From NCBI GenBank assembly GCA_963749115.1, contig CAVVLP010000001.1:124001-188000 (forward strand): DNA of 64,000 nucleotides, written 5' to 3'. The number at the start of each line of letters is the position of its first letter. Positions within the stretch are counted from its first letter, which is position 1. This DNA comes from SZUA-36 sp963749115 (GTDB lineage Bacteria > Pseudomonadota > Gammaproteobacteria > Xanthomonadales > SZUA-36). Under the pieces are notes generated by a model. The model did no database searches. It saw nothing but the letters and a program-made list of their open reading frames with translations, and was not told the DNA's origin. The position numbers were made by a program, and so were the translations under genes. Of the stretch, positions 1 through 9,261 are shown one piece after another.

Positions 1-2
1 TG

Positions 3-1064
3 TACGCGAGCCACGCTTTTGGCCCGTTCATAGGCTTCCAGACTGGCTGGTTGGCCTACCTTGGCCGTGTCACGTCCATGGGTGCCAATGCCAACCTTCT
101 GGTTACATACGCGAGTTGGTTCTGGACACCACTCGCGGATGACCTGAACAGATCCATTGTGATGTCGGTGTTGATCATGGGTCTGACCTGGCTCAATGTC
201 TGCGGTATCAGGCACAGTGTCGGAATAATCTATGTTTTCACCATACTGAAATTGTTGCCGCTGTCACTGCTGGTCTTGTTCGGCCTCGGGCATATTGACC
301 TGCAAATGCTCGGCGGGGCCGATCTGCCCGAGTTTGGCCAGCTGAGTGAGGCGGTATTGATCGTACTGTACGCCTACGTCGGTTTTGAGGGGACCGTTGT
401 AGCGGCAGGTGAAGGTTATCGCCCGCGTCGCGATCTGCCAAGAGCAATGATCAATACCATCCTGTTCACCGGCCTGATTTACGTGTCAATTCAGCTGGTG
501 GCCATCTCGAGTTTGCCGGAACTGGCGACCAGTTCAAAAGCGTTGACGGATCTGGCAGTTGTACTGCTTGGTCCTGTCGGCGCGACCTTGTTGACCCTTG
601 GTGCGGTGTTCTCGATTGGCGGTAACCTGCAGTCCACCTTTATGTCAGCACCCAGGATGACCTACGCACTCGCACATGATGGTAGCTTGCCACGCTGGTT
701 TGCAAGTGTGCATGGCAAGTACCAGACACCGCATGTTTCCCTGTGGATTTATGGCGTTCTTTGCCTGGCCATGGCCTTAACCGGGAGTTTTGTCTGGCTG
801 GCTGTGATGAGTACCCTCGCCAGGTTGTTGACCTACATTGTCTGTATCGCGGCACTACCACGCCTGCAGAAAACAACCGAGCCCGTGGAGGATCAGTTCA
901 AATTACCAGGCGGTTTGCTTATTCCCGCCATCGCCGTGCTGCTTTGTCTGTGGCTCATTACCTACGCCTCTGCCGAGGCCTGGCTGACAACCCTGGTATT
1001 CATGGCGCTTGGCAGCGTTTTGTATGTTTTGTCAAGGCGGCTACCCGGAAATCAAACCAGGTAG
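3..1064 (+). CDS. APC-family amino acid permease, 3' part
   Basis: The reading frame is open from base 3, so the start lies outside the window and about 353 C-terminal residues are present. The protein is a run of hydrophobic helices separated by short charged loops, with the APC-family motif region YAYVGFEGTVVAAGE followed by a conserved RPRRDLPRA loop, and later a PRMTYALAHDG segment typical of amino acid-polyamine-organocation carriers. It should be an inner-membrane secondary transporter for an amino acid or amine; substrate cannot be read from the sequence. It ends 46 bases before the convergent csrA-like gene, with no strong terminator hairpin seen between them. The in-frame TTG at 51 is internal, not a real start. 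Confidence 0.85.
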   Translation, partial: YASHAFGPFIGFQTGWLAYLGRVTSMGANANLLVTYASWFWTPLADDLNRSIVMSVLIMGLTWLNVCGIRHSVGIIYVFTILKLLPLSLLVLFGLGHIDLQMLGGADLPEFGQLSEAVLIVLYAYVGFEGTVVAAGEGYRPRRDLPRAMINTILFTGLIYVSIQLVAISSLPELATSSKALTDLAVVLLGPVGATLLTLGAVFSIGGNLQSTFMSAPRMTYALAHDGSLPRWFASVHGKYQTPHVSLWIYGVLCLAMALTGSFVWLAVMSTLARLLTYIVCIAALPRLQKTTEPVEDQFKLPGGLLIPAIAVLLCLWLITYASAEAWLTTLVFMALGSVLYVLSRRLPGNQTR

Positions 1065-1110
1065 CTTACCTTTGACCAGCAATAACCGAACCACGAAACA
1101 ATGTCAGCAG

Positions 1111-1287
1111 TTATGCTGCCTGGATGGCCCGTTGACCGGCGGATAACCACTCAGCGCGGTTTACCTGGACATCACGTGGCGCGTCAATACGAATGAGTAT
1201 CCGGCCGTCTTTAACACCCAGTACCGTGACTTTCACGTTTTGACCAATCTTGACTTTTTCCCCTACATCACTTGTGACAAATAACAT
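1111..1287 (-). CDS. csrA: CsrA/RsmA-family post-transcriptional regulator with altered RNA-binding strand
   Basis: The 58-residue product aligns end to end with CsrA: hydrophobic first strand, VGEKVKIG turn, VTVLGVKDGRI central strands, IDAPRDVQVNR strand and a short C-terminal helix. I start it at the ATG ending at 1287 because an AAGGAG ribosome site lies 7 bases upstream; a GTG 15 bases earlier would include that site. CsrA dimers bind GGA motifs in mRNA leaders through L4, R6, R7 and R44. Here positions 6-7 are Ser-Asp, while the C-terminal Arg in VNRAE (R44 equivalent) is kept. It may be a divergent paralogue with changed or lost RNA binding. It stands alone, convergent with the permease. 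Confidence 0.85.
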   Translation of the reverse strand: MLFVTSDVGEKVKIGQNVKVTVLGVKDGRILIRIDAPRDVQVNRAEWLSAGQRAIQAA

Positions 1288-1684
1288 GACTATCTCCTTC
1301 ACCAGCGGTCGATTGATTAGTTCGACCTGTTCCCTGTTTATTTACTTGACCTCGCAATCCTTGCAAGTCTCAAGGCCAATCAGCGTTCCAAGTTCCTTCC
1401 TGTAAGCGCTATCCCATTATTGGCACTATAACCTAATACAAGAAACGTACCAAAAAAGCGCTAAGAATAGGAATAGATATAAAAAGATTTAAATTATCTT
1501 TTAAATACAGCATGATAAAGCGTAATGGAGATTCCGATGAAAATTGGCCGTAACCCTACTTAAATCGCAATGTTCAAAATTATGTCTGAAAAACGACACT
1601 AATTGTCACCACAAGACCTTGACACTGGTTCTCGGAGTTACCTACTGGCATAATTCCAACGCTCATTTCATATCGGAGTTTTCC
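1288..1684. other. AT-rich intergenic region with divergent promoters and a possible 8-codon mini-ORF
   Basis: This stretch separates the leftward csrA-like gene from the rightward methyltransferase and should hold both promoters. It is clearly richer in A and T than its neighbours, especially 1440-1510. A GGAG site precedes an ATG at 1537 that opens only eight codons, ending with TAA at 1561-1563; this could be a leader peptide or chance. I find no RNA gene or convincing hairpin. Confidence 0.35.
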
Positions 1685-2440
1685 ATGTCCACATTGATCG
1701 AACAGGCACACTCCAGGGAGTGGTTTTATTCCTATGATTTGCCTGACGGCAGTTCAACGTTCCACCTATCACGATGCTGATATCCATGTAATCCACGATA
1801 CCCGCTGGCAGATGCTGGAATCTTACCTGGACAGGAACCTGGGAACCGACCGGGATGGTTTGTCCGCACTGGACCTGGCATCTCACCAGGGCTGGTTTGC
1901 CGTCAATATGGCACGCGCCGGGTTCTCACCTGTACTGGGTGTCGATGCCCGCCAGTCACATGTGGATGACGCAACGTTGATCTCGAGTATCTATGAAATG
2001 GATCAACTCACCTTTCAGCAAGGGGACATACACGAACAAAGCGCGGATCAAGCTGGGCCAGTTTGACGTGGTGTTGATGCTGGGTCTGCTCTACCACCTG
2101 GAAAACCCGGTCGGTGCCCTGCGCGTGTGCCGCGAGCTTGTGCAGGAACCTGTGTATCATTGAAACCCAGATCGTGCCGGGTATGACCGGTTTTGTCGAT
2201 TACGGCAGTTACCAGTATGTACGCCCGCTCAAGGGCAGTTTTGGCATCATCGATGAGATGGATGACACCCACGGACCCGAAGCCAGTGTGACCGGCATCA
2301 GCCTGGTGCCCAGTCTGGACGCCCTGATGTGGATACTGGAGAAAGTCGGGTTCTCCAGTGCCACCGTGCTCGAACCACCCGAGGATGCCTACGAGCAATT
2401 GCGTTACCACAAACGCGTCATGGTCGCAGCGCACGTTTAA
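1685..2440 (+). CDS. Class I SAM-dependent methyltransferase (frameshifted)
   Basis: A GGAG site lies 7 bases before the ATG at 1685. The protein is spread over four frames: residues 1-25 read from the start, then LDLASHQGWFAVNMARAG (SAM-binding motif I), VLMLGLLYHLENP (motif IV) and a C-terminal part beginning LCIIETQ. Single-base insertions near 1751-1761, 2043-2046 and 2145-2146 account for all shifts; removing them gives 753 bp and about 250 residues. The fold is that of small-molecule or tRNA-wobble-type methyltransferases with a TYHDADIH N-terminus; substrate unknown. A second methyltransferase starts 12 bases downstream, suggesting co-transcription. The breaks are probably assembly errors. 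Confidence 0.7.
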
Positions 2441-2452
2441 AGAGCTTCGCAG

Positions 2453-3161
2453 ATGAAAATTGCAACGCACCCGATCGAGGTGACCTGTCCGGAAGCCGAG
2501 GTTTACAATCGTTTGTTATCACTGGATAACAAGCACATACTGGAACTGGGCTGCGGTACTGCTCAAAAAACCCGCGATATCGCAACATCCGGTGTTAATC
2601 GCAGGATTACCGCGTTGGAAGTTGACGTTATCGCCCATCAGAAAAACTTGCAGATAGACGATTTACCCAATGTGAAATTTGGCCTGGCCGGTGCGCAGGA
2701 GATCCCGCTGGATGATGAATCGGTCGACATCGTGATGATGTTCAAGTCACTGCACCACGTACCGGTGGAGTTAATGGAGGTCTCTCTGCGGGAAATACAG
2801 GCGGGTGTTGAAACCGGGTGGTCTGGCATATATTTCAGAACCGGTATTCTCTGGTGATTTCAATGATATATTACGTTTATTTAACGATGAACATAAAGTT
2901 CGCGAAGCGGCATTTAACACGCTTAAAAAGGCAGTGGATGAAGGTATGTTCCATCTCGTTGAAGAAACTTTTTTTAATACACCGAGACGTTACAGGGATT
3001 TTGCCGAATTTGAAAACACCATCATCAACGCCAGCTACAGTGACCACCAGTCTCGATGACAAACTTTTCGAGCAGGGTCAAACAGATGTTCGAACAACAC
3101 CTCGGTGACGATGGCGCACTACTTTTTAACACCGGTTCGCGTCGATCTGCTACAGAAGTAA
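2453..3161 (+). CDS. Class I SAM-dependent methyltransferase (frameshifted)
   Basis: It opens at ATG 2453 and carries motif I as ILELGCGTAQKTRDIA near residue 30, an acidic loop, MMFKSLHHVP (motif IV) and, after a shift, VLKPGGLAYISEPVF (post-motif). Insertions at about 2800, 3051, 3076 and within the T run 3123-3127 break the frame; corrected length is 705 bp, 234 residues, ending at TAA 3159-3161. The C-terminal third matches no specific subfamily I can name. It follows the previous methyltransferase by 12 bases and its last 12 bases overlap the convergent tpm gene. Substrate is unknown. Confidence 0.7.
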
Positions 3162-3830
3162 AAACAGGTCAATTTCCAAACCTGTTTTCAATGCGCGTAC
3201 GCTCAGCCACACCGCTTCGACAAACTGCTCAATTCGAGCATCCCGATATTTAGGCGGCATATTTTTGAGCGCACACAACTCACCCGCCCTTTGCAGGCCG
3301 GGCCAGTAAGCCTCTCACCTCTTCAGATAACACGGAAAATGGCGGACCATTAACCTTTGATTGGTCGTACTCAAGCGTAATCAACAATTGCGCGGCATCC
3401 GCCTTCAAAAGCGTTTTGGTATGTTCAACATAAACAGGACGAAGCTCAGACGGTATTGCAACCAGTGCGGCCCGATCGTACAGCGCGTCGTAGGGCTTAT
3501 CCGAAAATCTGAAATAATCCCCGCAAACAATCCTCAAGCGGTATTGCGGCGCCCGAAACCACAACAGACCGTCACTTGCATGAACTTCAAACCTGGATAC
3601 CCGCTTCGGCAAAAAAGGCCCGCGCTGCAATTTCTGAAAGTTCGACACCGGTGACGTCACAGCCCTGCTGCGCAAGCCATAACAGGTCGAGTGACTTGCC
3701 GCACAAAGGCACCAGTACACGACTGCCCGTTTTGAGCCGTGGCCAGAACTTGCGAAGCGCGCTGTTTCCAGCTGTTTCGTGCCAGCCGGTTTGACCGCTT
3801 TGCCAACGGGCTCAGCCATTCATCATTCAC
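3150..3830 (-). CDS. tpm: Thiopurine S-methyltransferase (frameshifted)
   Basis: Joining frames gives a full TPMT: N-terminal RWQSGQTGWHE, then VLVPLCGKSLDLLWLAQQG (SAM motif I, diagnostic for TPMT) near residue 45, GVELSEIAARAFFAEAGI, YDALYDRAALVAIP and ITLEYDQSKVNGPPFSV. The family methylates thiopurines and, in bacteria, tellurite or selenium compounds. Three one-base insertions (about 3808-3811, 3592-3595 and 3311-3312) restore 678 bp and 225 residues, close to the usual 218. The probable start is GTG at 3830. The end at 3150 overlaps the convergent methyltransferase by 12 bases. The central frame alone hides the N- and C-terminal parts. Confidence 0.75.
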
Positions 3831-3884
3831 GGCTGATCACCCGGCGAATGCAGGCCGCAACAGCAAACTGAACAGGACTTGTAC

Positions 3885-5663
3885 TCAGAACTGCTCCACA
3901 TCCAGCGCCATCATGCTTTCACTACCTGCCGTGATCGTTGCGAGATAACTGGCGGTACGTGGCAACAGGTGTTCAAAATAAAATCGGGCCGTGATCTGCT
4001 TGGTTTTCAAAAAGGCTTCATCTTCACCGCCAGCTTCCAGCAACTGCGTCGCTTTGAGTGCCGATTTGCCCATGACCCAACCACCACAGAGGTAGCCCAT
4101 CAACATCATGAAATTCACACTGGCGCCACCGGCTTCATTCCGGTCCTGTGAGCCGTGCTCGAGCAACCACGCCCTCGCCTGGGCACCCGAGTGTACTGCT
4201 GACTTCAAGGCATCAGCCATCACTGCAAGCCTTTCAACTGCAGCCATCTCTTCCGCCGTTGCCTGCATTTCATCAAGCAAGCCCTGCAGTGCTACACCAT
4301 TGTCACCCAGCGTTTTACGACCTGCCAGGTCCAGGGCCTGGATACCCGTGGTTCCCTCGTAAATGGTCATGATGCGTGCATCACGGTAAAACTGCGCACT
4401 GCCGGTTTCCTCGACATAACCCATACCGCCGTGAACCTGCGTACCCAGGTAAGTGAGTTCCTGGGATAGTTCGGTCAGCCAGCCTTTGACAATCGGTGTA
4501 TACAGGCCAGTGCGCAAGGCGTGCTGCTGCGCCTTTTCAGGATCAGCAGCGTTATGTTCCAGGTCACTCTCGGCGGCTGCCATGTAGGCCAGGCCCCGCA
4601 TGGCCTCGGTGGCCGACTTCATCACCATCAGCATGCGTCGCACATCAGGAAACTCAATGATCGGATAGCGCGAACCATCACTACGTGTCCCTTGAAGACG
4701 CTCTTTCGCATAAGGTACGGCCTGTTGATAGGAGCGTTCAGCAACGCCAAGCCCTTGGATACCAACACCCTGGCGCGCCTCGTTCATCATCGTGAACATG
4801 GCCATCAGGCCCTGGTTGGGCTGCCCTACCATGTAACCAACCGCCCCGCCGCTGTCACCAAAACTCATCGTACAGGTGGGACTGCCGTGAATACCCAATT
4901 TGTGTTCAATACCCACGCAATAGACGTCATTACGCTCACCCGGACGACCATTCTCATCCAACAAAAACTTCGGTACGAGGAACAGGGAAATCCCCCTGAC
5001 ACCTGCCGGCGCATCGGGAAGCCGCGCTAACACGAGGTGAATGATGTTCTCCGTCATCTGGTGATCACCCCACGTGATATAGATCTTCTGACCACTGATC
5101 AGGAAATGATCACTTTCCGGAACCGCTTTGCAGGCGACCGCCGCAAGGTCGGAACCTGCCGCAGACTCGGTGAGGCACATGGAAGCCGTCCAATTACCAC
5201 TGATCAAATCAGGTAGGTAGGCACTCTTAAGCTCATCGGTACCATGTTTTTCAATGGCTTCAACCGCCCCCGTGGTTAACAGGGGGCACAACGATAATGC
5301 TGTGCAGGCTGAATACCAAATCTCTGTAGTGGCAGCCCCCAGCACCCTTGGCATCGCCTGACCGCCATACTCCTCACCCGCGCACAGTGCAGCCCAGCCC
5401 ATTTCAGCGTATTGCTGATAGGCCTCTGCAAAACCCGGCGTTTCGTGTACACCGTCTTCTTCGAGCGTGGTCCCCGACTTGTCACCTATTTCATTCAGCG
5501 GCGCGAAAACCTCACTACCGAGACGGCCGGCCTCTTCCAAAATGGCGTCCGCCAGCTCGCTGTTGACATCTTCAAGACCGGCATCTGCGCAGGCCTGGTC
5601 GAACCCGAGAATATGATTAATTAAAAACGAGGCATCTTTATAAGGGAATTGATAGTCGCTCAT
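3885..5663 (-). CDS. Acyl-CoA dehydrogenase, DmdC-like long form
   Basis: This intact 592-residue flavoprotein has the extra N-terminal segment of the long acyl-CoA dehydrogenases (about residues 1-75), the N-terminal helical domain, the middle beta domain with CLTESAAGSDL and ISGQKIYITWG, and the C-terminal domain with the catalytic glutamate in IYEGTTGIQ near residue 435. Length and layout match the group that includes 3-methylmercaptopropionyl-CoA dehydrogenase (DmdC), but many members act on other acyl-CoAs, so the substrate is open. I use ATG 5663 because AAGGA stands about 9 bases ahead; a TTG three codons earlier is less likely. It is divergent from the FAD enzyme at 5743. Confidence 0.85.
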   Translation of the reverse strand: MSDYQFPYKDASFLINHILGFDQACADAGLEDVNSELADAILEEAGRLGSEVFAPLNEIGDKSGTTLEEDGVHETPGFAEAYQQYAEMGWAALCAGEEYGGQAMPRVLGAATTEIWYSACTALSLCPLLTTGAVEAIEKHGTDELKSAYLPDLISGNWTASMCLTESAAGSDLAAVACKAVPESDHFLISGQKIYITWGDHQMTENIIHLVLARLPDAPAGVRGISLFLVPKFLLDENGRPGERNDVYCVGIEHKLGIHGSPTCTMSFGDSGGAVGYMVGQPNQGLMAMFTMMNEARQGVGIQGLGVAERSYQQAVPYAKERLQGTRSDGSRYPIIEFPDVRRMLMVMKSATEAMRGLAYMAAAESDLEHNAADPEKAQQHALRTGLYTPIVKGWLTELSQELTYLGTQVHGGMGYVEETGSAQFYRDARIMTIYEGTTGIQALDLAGRKTLGDNGVALQGLLDEMQATAEEMAAVERLAVMADALKSAVHSGAQARAWLLEHGSQDRNEAGGASVNFMMLMGYLCGGWVMGKSALKATQLLEAGGEDEAFLKTKQITARFYFEHLLPRTASYLATITAGSESMMALDVEQF

Positions 5664-5742
5664 CGGATACAATCCTTGTGTGCAAATAGTGTGATATAAC
5701 GGTCTATATTATGATCATTTTTGCTCTTCGGGGATACCTTGA

Positions 5743-7383
5743 GTGTATGAAAAATCGAGCTTTGACGTAGCAATTGTCGGCGGTGGACTGGCCGGTATCA
5801 GCGCGGCCATCGAACTGCTCGACCAGGATCTGAAGATCGTCATCATCGACCGCGATTCTGAAGAGAACTTTGGCGGTCTCGCGATGCAGTCACTGGGTGG
5901 CATGACCCTGATCGACACACCCATACAACGTCTGAACAAGATTCAAGACAGCCCTGAAATCGCCCTCCGGGACTGGCATGCCTGCGCCCACTTCTCGGAT
6001 AACGATCACTGGCCCCGGCAATGGGCTGAGCTTTACGTCAACCGCAGTGTCGATGATATTTACAACTGGCTCAAACCCAGGGGAATCAAGTTCTTCCCCA
6101 TTCCCCACTGGGTGGAAAGAGGCGAGTTTGGTGACGGCAATTCATTACCCCGCTACCATATTATCTGGGGTACCGGGCAGCACTTGATGCTCACACTAAT
6201 CAATGAACTCAAATCTCATCCTAATTCTGGTAATACTACATATCTATTTGATCATAAAGTTGAATCATTACTAACAAACAGCAAAAGTGTTTGCGGCCTA
6301 CAAGGTTCCCATGAAAAGACCGGGGAGGCTTTTGAGGTAGATGCTGCCGTCGTATTGGTGGCTAGCGGCGGCATCAACGGCGATATCAACCGGGTGAAAA
6401 AGGAGTGGGATCAAACCTGGGGTAAAGCACCGGAACATATTCTCACCGGCGCACACCGCTATGCAGATGGCACATTGCATGATGCGGTTAAACGCATCGA
6501 TGGCAATGTCACCCACCTGCATCAAATGTGGAACTATGCTGCCGGTATTCATCACCCCACCCCGCGTGTACCCAAAGAAGGTCTGAGCCTGATTCCGCCC
6601 AAGTCCGCGTTGTGGCTGGATGCAACCGGTAAACGCTTCGGCCCGTTGCCGCTGGTAACCGGTTTCGATACCCACAATATCTGCAAACGGATTGCCATGG
6701 ACCCGTATGGTTACAGTTGGCAGGTCATGAATTGGAAAATTGCCCTGAAAGAGATCGCCGTATCCGGTGCCGAAAGCAATACCGCCTTTCGTGACCGGCG
6801 CATCATACAACTGGCCCGGGACATTTTCCTTGGCAACCATAAATTACTGGAATACCTCGTCAATGAATGTGAGGACGTCGTTACCGGCAATAGTCTTGAA
6901 GAACTGGTAGAAAAGATGAACGAGCTCAATTCAAGCAGTCAAACCGTCGGCAGCGGGACCGTTGAACTTGAAAATATCAAACAGGCCATCCAGCGCTATG
7001 ATGCGCAGATAGACCGTGGCAAAGAGTTTCACAACGATGATCAATTGAGACGTATAGCCCAGGTCAGACACTGGCGTGGTGATCGTTCGAGGACCTGCAA
7101 ATTTGAGAAAATTCTGAATAGTAAATCCATGCCATTGGTTGCCTTCAGGGAGTTCATCGTCAGTCGTAAGAGCATGGGTGGTATTCAGACCGACCTGGAA
7201 AGCCGTGTACTTTCCAGTAGCGGGCAACCGATACCGGGTCTTTACGCAGCAGGTGAGGCGGCCGGTTTCGGCGGCGGTGGTATCAATGGGCTAAAATCAC
7301 TTGAAGGTACTTTTATATCCAACTGTATTTTGAATGCACGCATGGCTGTGCGCTCCATTACCAGTCAGCCACTAACCCCATAA
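5743..7383 (+). CDS. FAD-binding dehydrogenase of the ketosteroid dehydrogenase/fumarate reductase group
   Basis: The 546-residue protein begins at GTG 5743 with a Rossmann dinucleotide motif (VAIVGGGLAGISAA, residues 9-22) followed by an acidic strand end (IIDRD). The C-terminus closes with the second FAD contact, PIPGLYAAGEAAGFGGGGINGLKSLEG. This combination marks the FAD-binding dehydrogenase family related to 3-ketosteroid delta-1-dehydrogenase and flavocytochrome c. No covalent haem or signal peptide is present, so it is cytoplasmic. The TPP enzyme follows 30 bases downstream and is very likely in the same operon. A short AT-rich patch near 6210-6290 differs from the surrounding codon use. 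Substrate unknown. Confidence 0.8.
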   Translation: MYEKSSFDVAIVGGGLAGISAAIELLDQDLKIVIIDRDSEENFGGLAMQSLGGMTLIDTPIQRLNKIQDSPEIALRDWHACAHFSDNDHWPRQWAELYVNRSVDDIYNWLKPRGIKFFPIPHWVERGEFGDGNSLPRYHIIWGTGQHLMLTLINELKSHPNSGNTTYLFDHKVESLLTNSKSVCGLQGSHEKTGEAFEVDAAVVLVASGGINGDINRVKKEWDQTWGKAPEHILTGAHRYADGTLHDAVKRIDGNVTHLHQMWNYAAGIHHPTPRVPKEGLSLIPPKSALWLDATGKRFGPLPLVTGFDTHNICKRIAMDPYGYSWQVMNWKIALKEIAVSGAESNTAFRDRRIIQLARDIFLGNHKLLEYLVNECEDVVTGNSLEELVEKMNELNSSSQTVGSGTVELENIKQAIQRYDAQIDRGKEFHNDDQLRRIAQVRHWRGDRSRTCKFEKILNSKSMPLVAFREFIVSRKSMGGIQTDLESRVLSSSGQPIPGLYAAGEAAGFGGGGINGLKSLEGTFISNCILNARMAVRSITSQPLTP

Positions 7384-7413
7384 TTTATCGGATCATTATC
7401 CACAGGGAACATC

Positions 7414-9261
7414 ATGAAAAAAACAGGCGCATGGTTGGTACGCTTCGCCCTTGAGCAAATAGGCGTCAAATATACCTTTGGTATTCCCGGTGTTCACACG
7501 ACCGAAATTTATGATGAATTGAACAAATCCGATTTGATCAGGCCAGTCCTGGTTACGCACGAGGGTGGTGCGGCCTTTATGGCCGATGCGATCAGCCGGA
7601 CTTCAGATCATATCGGCACCCTGCTGATCGTACCGGCAGCCGGGGTCACCCATGCGGCCAGCGGTATCGGTGAAGCTTTCCTGGACGGTATCCCGATGCT
7701 GATCATTTCCGGCGGTATACAGACCGACAGTGGCAAAACCTATCAATTGCACGAAATGGACCAGCACGCCCTGCTCGCCCCCATCACCAAGAAGACCTTT
7801 AAAATCGAAACACATGAACAAATCATTCCAGCCATCTACGAGGCATATCAGATCGCCACGCAAGGTGAGCCCGGTCCTGTTTTTGTAGAAATACCGGTCA
7901 ATTTGCAGTTGTTCCCGGGTGAGGTTTCAGGCATCCCACCTTTTGTTGCACAAATAGCGGAAGTCCGACTTGATCTCGAAGCCATTCAACAGGCTGCACA
8001 AAAACTGTACGAGGCCGACTCACCGTGTCTGTTTCTGGGATGGGGCGCCGTGGATGCCGGTGAGGAAACCACCAGGATTGCTGATTTTCTTGGTGCACCA
8101 GTCGCAACGACCTTACAGGGATTAAGCTCATTTCCCGCTAATCATCCGCTGCATACCGGTATGGGTTTCGGCCCTGCAGCGGTTCCAGCCGCTGAGAATG
8201 CTTTTAAAAAGTGCGACTGCCTGCTGGCGGTTGGAACCCGTTTCGGTGAGATCGCTACCGGTAGCTATGGCGTTAAGCCACCACGAAATATGATCCACGT
8301 GGATATTAACAAGGATGTATTCAATGCCAATTACCCGGCCGCCGTCACCATCGAGGGTGACGCCAAAGCGGTGTTGAAGGAACTGTTCAAACGACTACAG
8401 TCGCTGGGCGCGCCAAAACCAGACAATGTTGCATTAAAGACCACCATCAGCAACGACAAAGCGGCCTACCACGATGAGTGGTTCAAGCACGACAGCAAGG
8501 GTCGCGTAAACCCCGCACGGTTCTTTGCGGAACTGCGAAAACAACTGGATGATGATGCCATCGTGGTGGCCGATGATGGCAATCACACTTTCCTGACCGC
8601 TGAATTAATGCCGATTCACAGGGCACGCGGGTTCATCTCCCCCACCGATTTCAACTGCATGGGTTATTGCACACCGGCAGTGACGGCGGCCAAGTTGGTC
8701 AATCCGGACAAACAGGTGGTCGGCATCATCGGCGACGGTGCCTTTTTGATGACCTGCATGGAAACCCTGACCGCCGCCTCACTGGGGCTTGGCGGTGTTT
8801 TCTTCGTATTCAACGATGGTGAGTTATCCCAGATTTCCCAGGCCCAGGAGATACCCTACAACCGTAAAACCTGCAGCGTATTGCATGAGGTCAACATCAA
8901 GGGGATTGCTGATGCGACGGGCTGTGAATTCATCACCATGGAAAGCGATTCGGATTGTGAAGATGGAATCAGCAAGGCACTTTCATTTGCTGCGAATAAC
9001 AGACCGGTGATCGTAGATGTGAAAATCGATTATTCCAAGCGTACACGCTTCACAAAAGGAATCGTCAAAACCAACCTGGAGCGTTTTACCGTGGGTAATA
9101 AAGCCCGTTTTATCGGACGGGCCCTGCTCGAAAGATGCTGTAGCCCGGTTATTTTCAAACCGGGCTACAGCGCTGTCGATCAGTCTAGTTACGTCGAGTG
9201 TAGGACATTCAATTCCGGGAATCAGTATATCCCGGTTGAATATCATATTCGAGATTTGTAA
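7414..9261 (+). CDS. Thiamine diphosphate-dependent enzyme (acetolactate synthase/benzoylformate decarboxylase type)
   Basis: The protein has the three-domain layout of the pyruvate oxidase family: a Pyr domain with the cofactor-activating glutamate in THEGGAAFMADA near residue 50, a central domain, and a PP domain with the GDG...FND metal/diphosphate motif beginning GDGAFLMTCME. Members make or break carbon bonds next to a keto group; which keto acid is used here cannot be told. As read, the frame runs to 9261, but the last 40 residues cross a perfect hairpin. One missing A in the run near 9131-9133 would end the protein at TAG 9141-9143 (576 residues), which I think is the native end. It pairs with the FAD enzyme upstream. 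Confidence 0.8.
   Translation: MKKTGAWLVRFALEQIGVKYTFGIPGVHTTEIYDELNKSDLIRPVLVTHEGGAAFMADAISRTSDHIGTLLIVPAAGVTHAASGIGEAFLDGIPMLIISGGIQTDSGKTYQLHEMDQHALLAPITKKTFKIETHEQIIPAIYEAYQIATQGEPGPVFVEIPVNLQLFPGEVSGIPPFVAQIAEVRLDLEAIQQAAQKLYEADSPCLFLGWGAVDAGEETTRIADFLGAPVATTLQGLSSFPANHPLHTGMGFGPAAVPAAENAFKKCDCLLAVGTRFGEIATGSYGVKPPRNMIHVDINKDVFNANYPAAVTIEGDAKAVLKELFKRLQSLGAPKPDNVALKTTISNDKAAYHDEWFKHDSKGRVNPARFFAELRKQLDDDAIVVADDGNHTFLTAELMPIHRARGFISPTDFNCMGYCTPAVTAAKLVNPDKQVVGIIGDGAFLMTCMETLTAASLGLGGVFFVFNDGELSQISQAQEIPYNRKTCSVLHEVNIKGIADATGCEFITMESDSDCEDGISKALSFAANNRPVIVDVKIDYSKRTRFTKGIVKTNLERFTVGNKARFIGRALLERCCSPVIFKPGYSAVDQSSYVECRTFNSGNQYIPVEYHIRDL
9137..9171. terminator. Perfect 14-bp hairpin at the end of the TPP enzyme gene
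   Basis: Two 14-base arms (9137-9150 and 9158-9171) are exact reverse complements around a 7-base loop. The hairpin includes the probable native stop of the TPP gene and lies 38 bases beyond the stop of the convergent cytochrome gene, so it could end transcription from both sides. No long T run follows on either strand, so a short palindromic repeat is the alternative. Confidence 0.55.

Noticed and set aside
2048..2470. Antisense open frames such as this one, and those at 4521-5030, 6298-6840, 21728-22375 and 26238-26822
   Set aside because: All lie fully opposite strongly supported genes, have no ribosome site, and show low-complexity or mirror-like composition of the coding strand.
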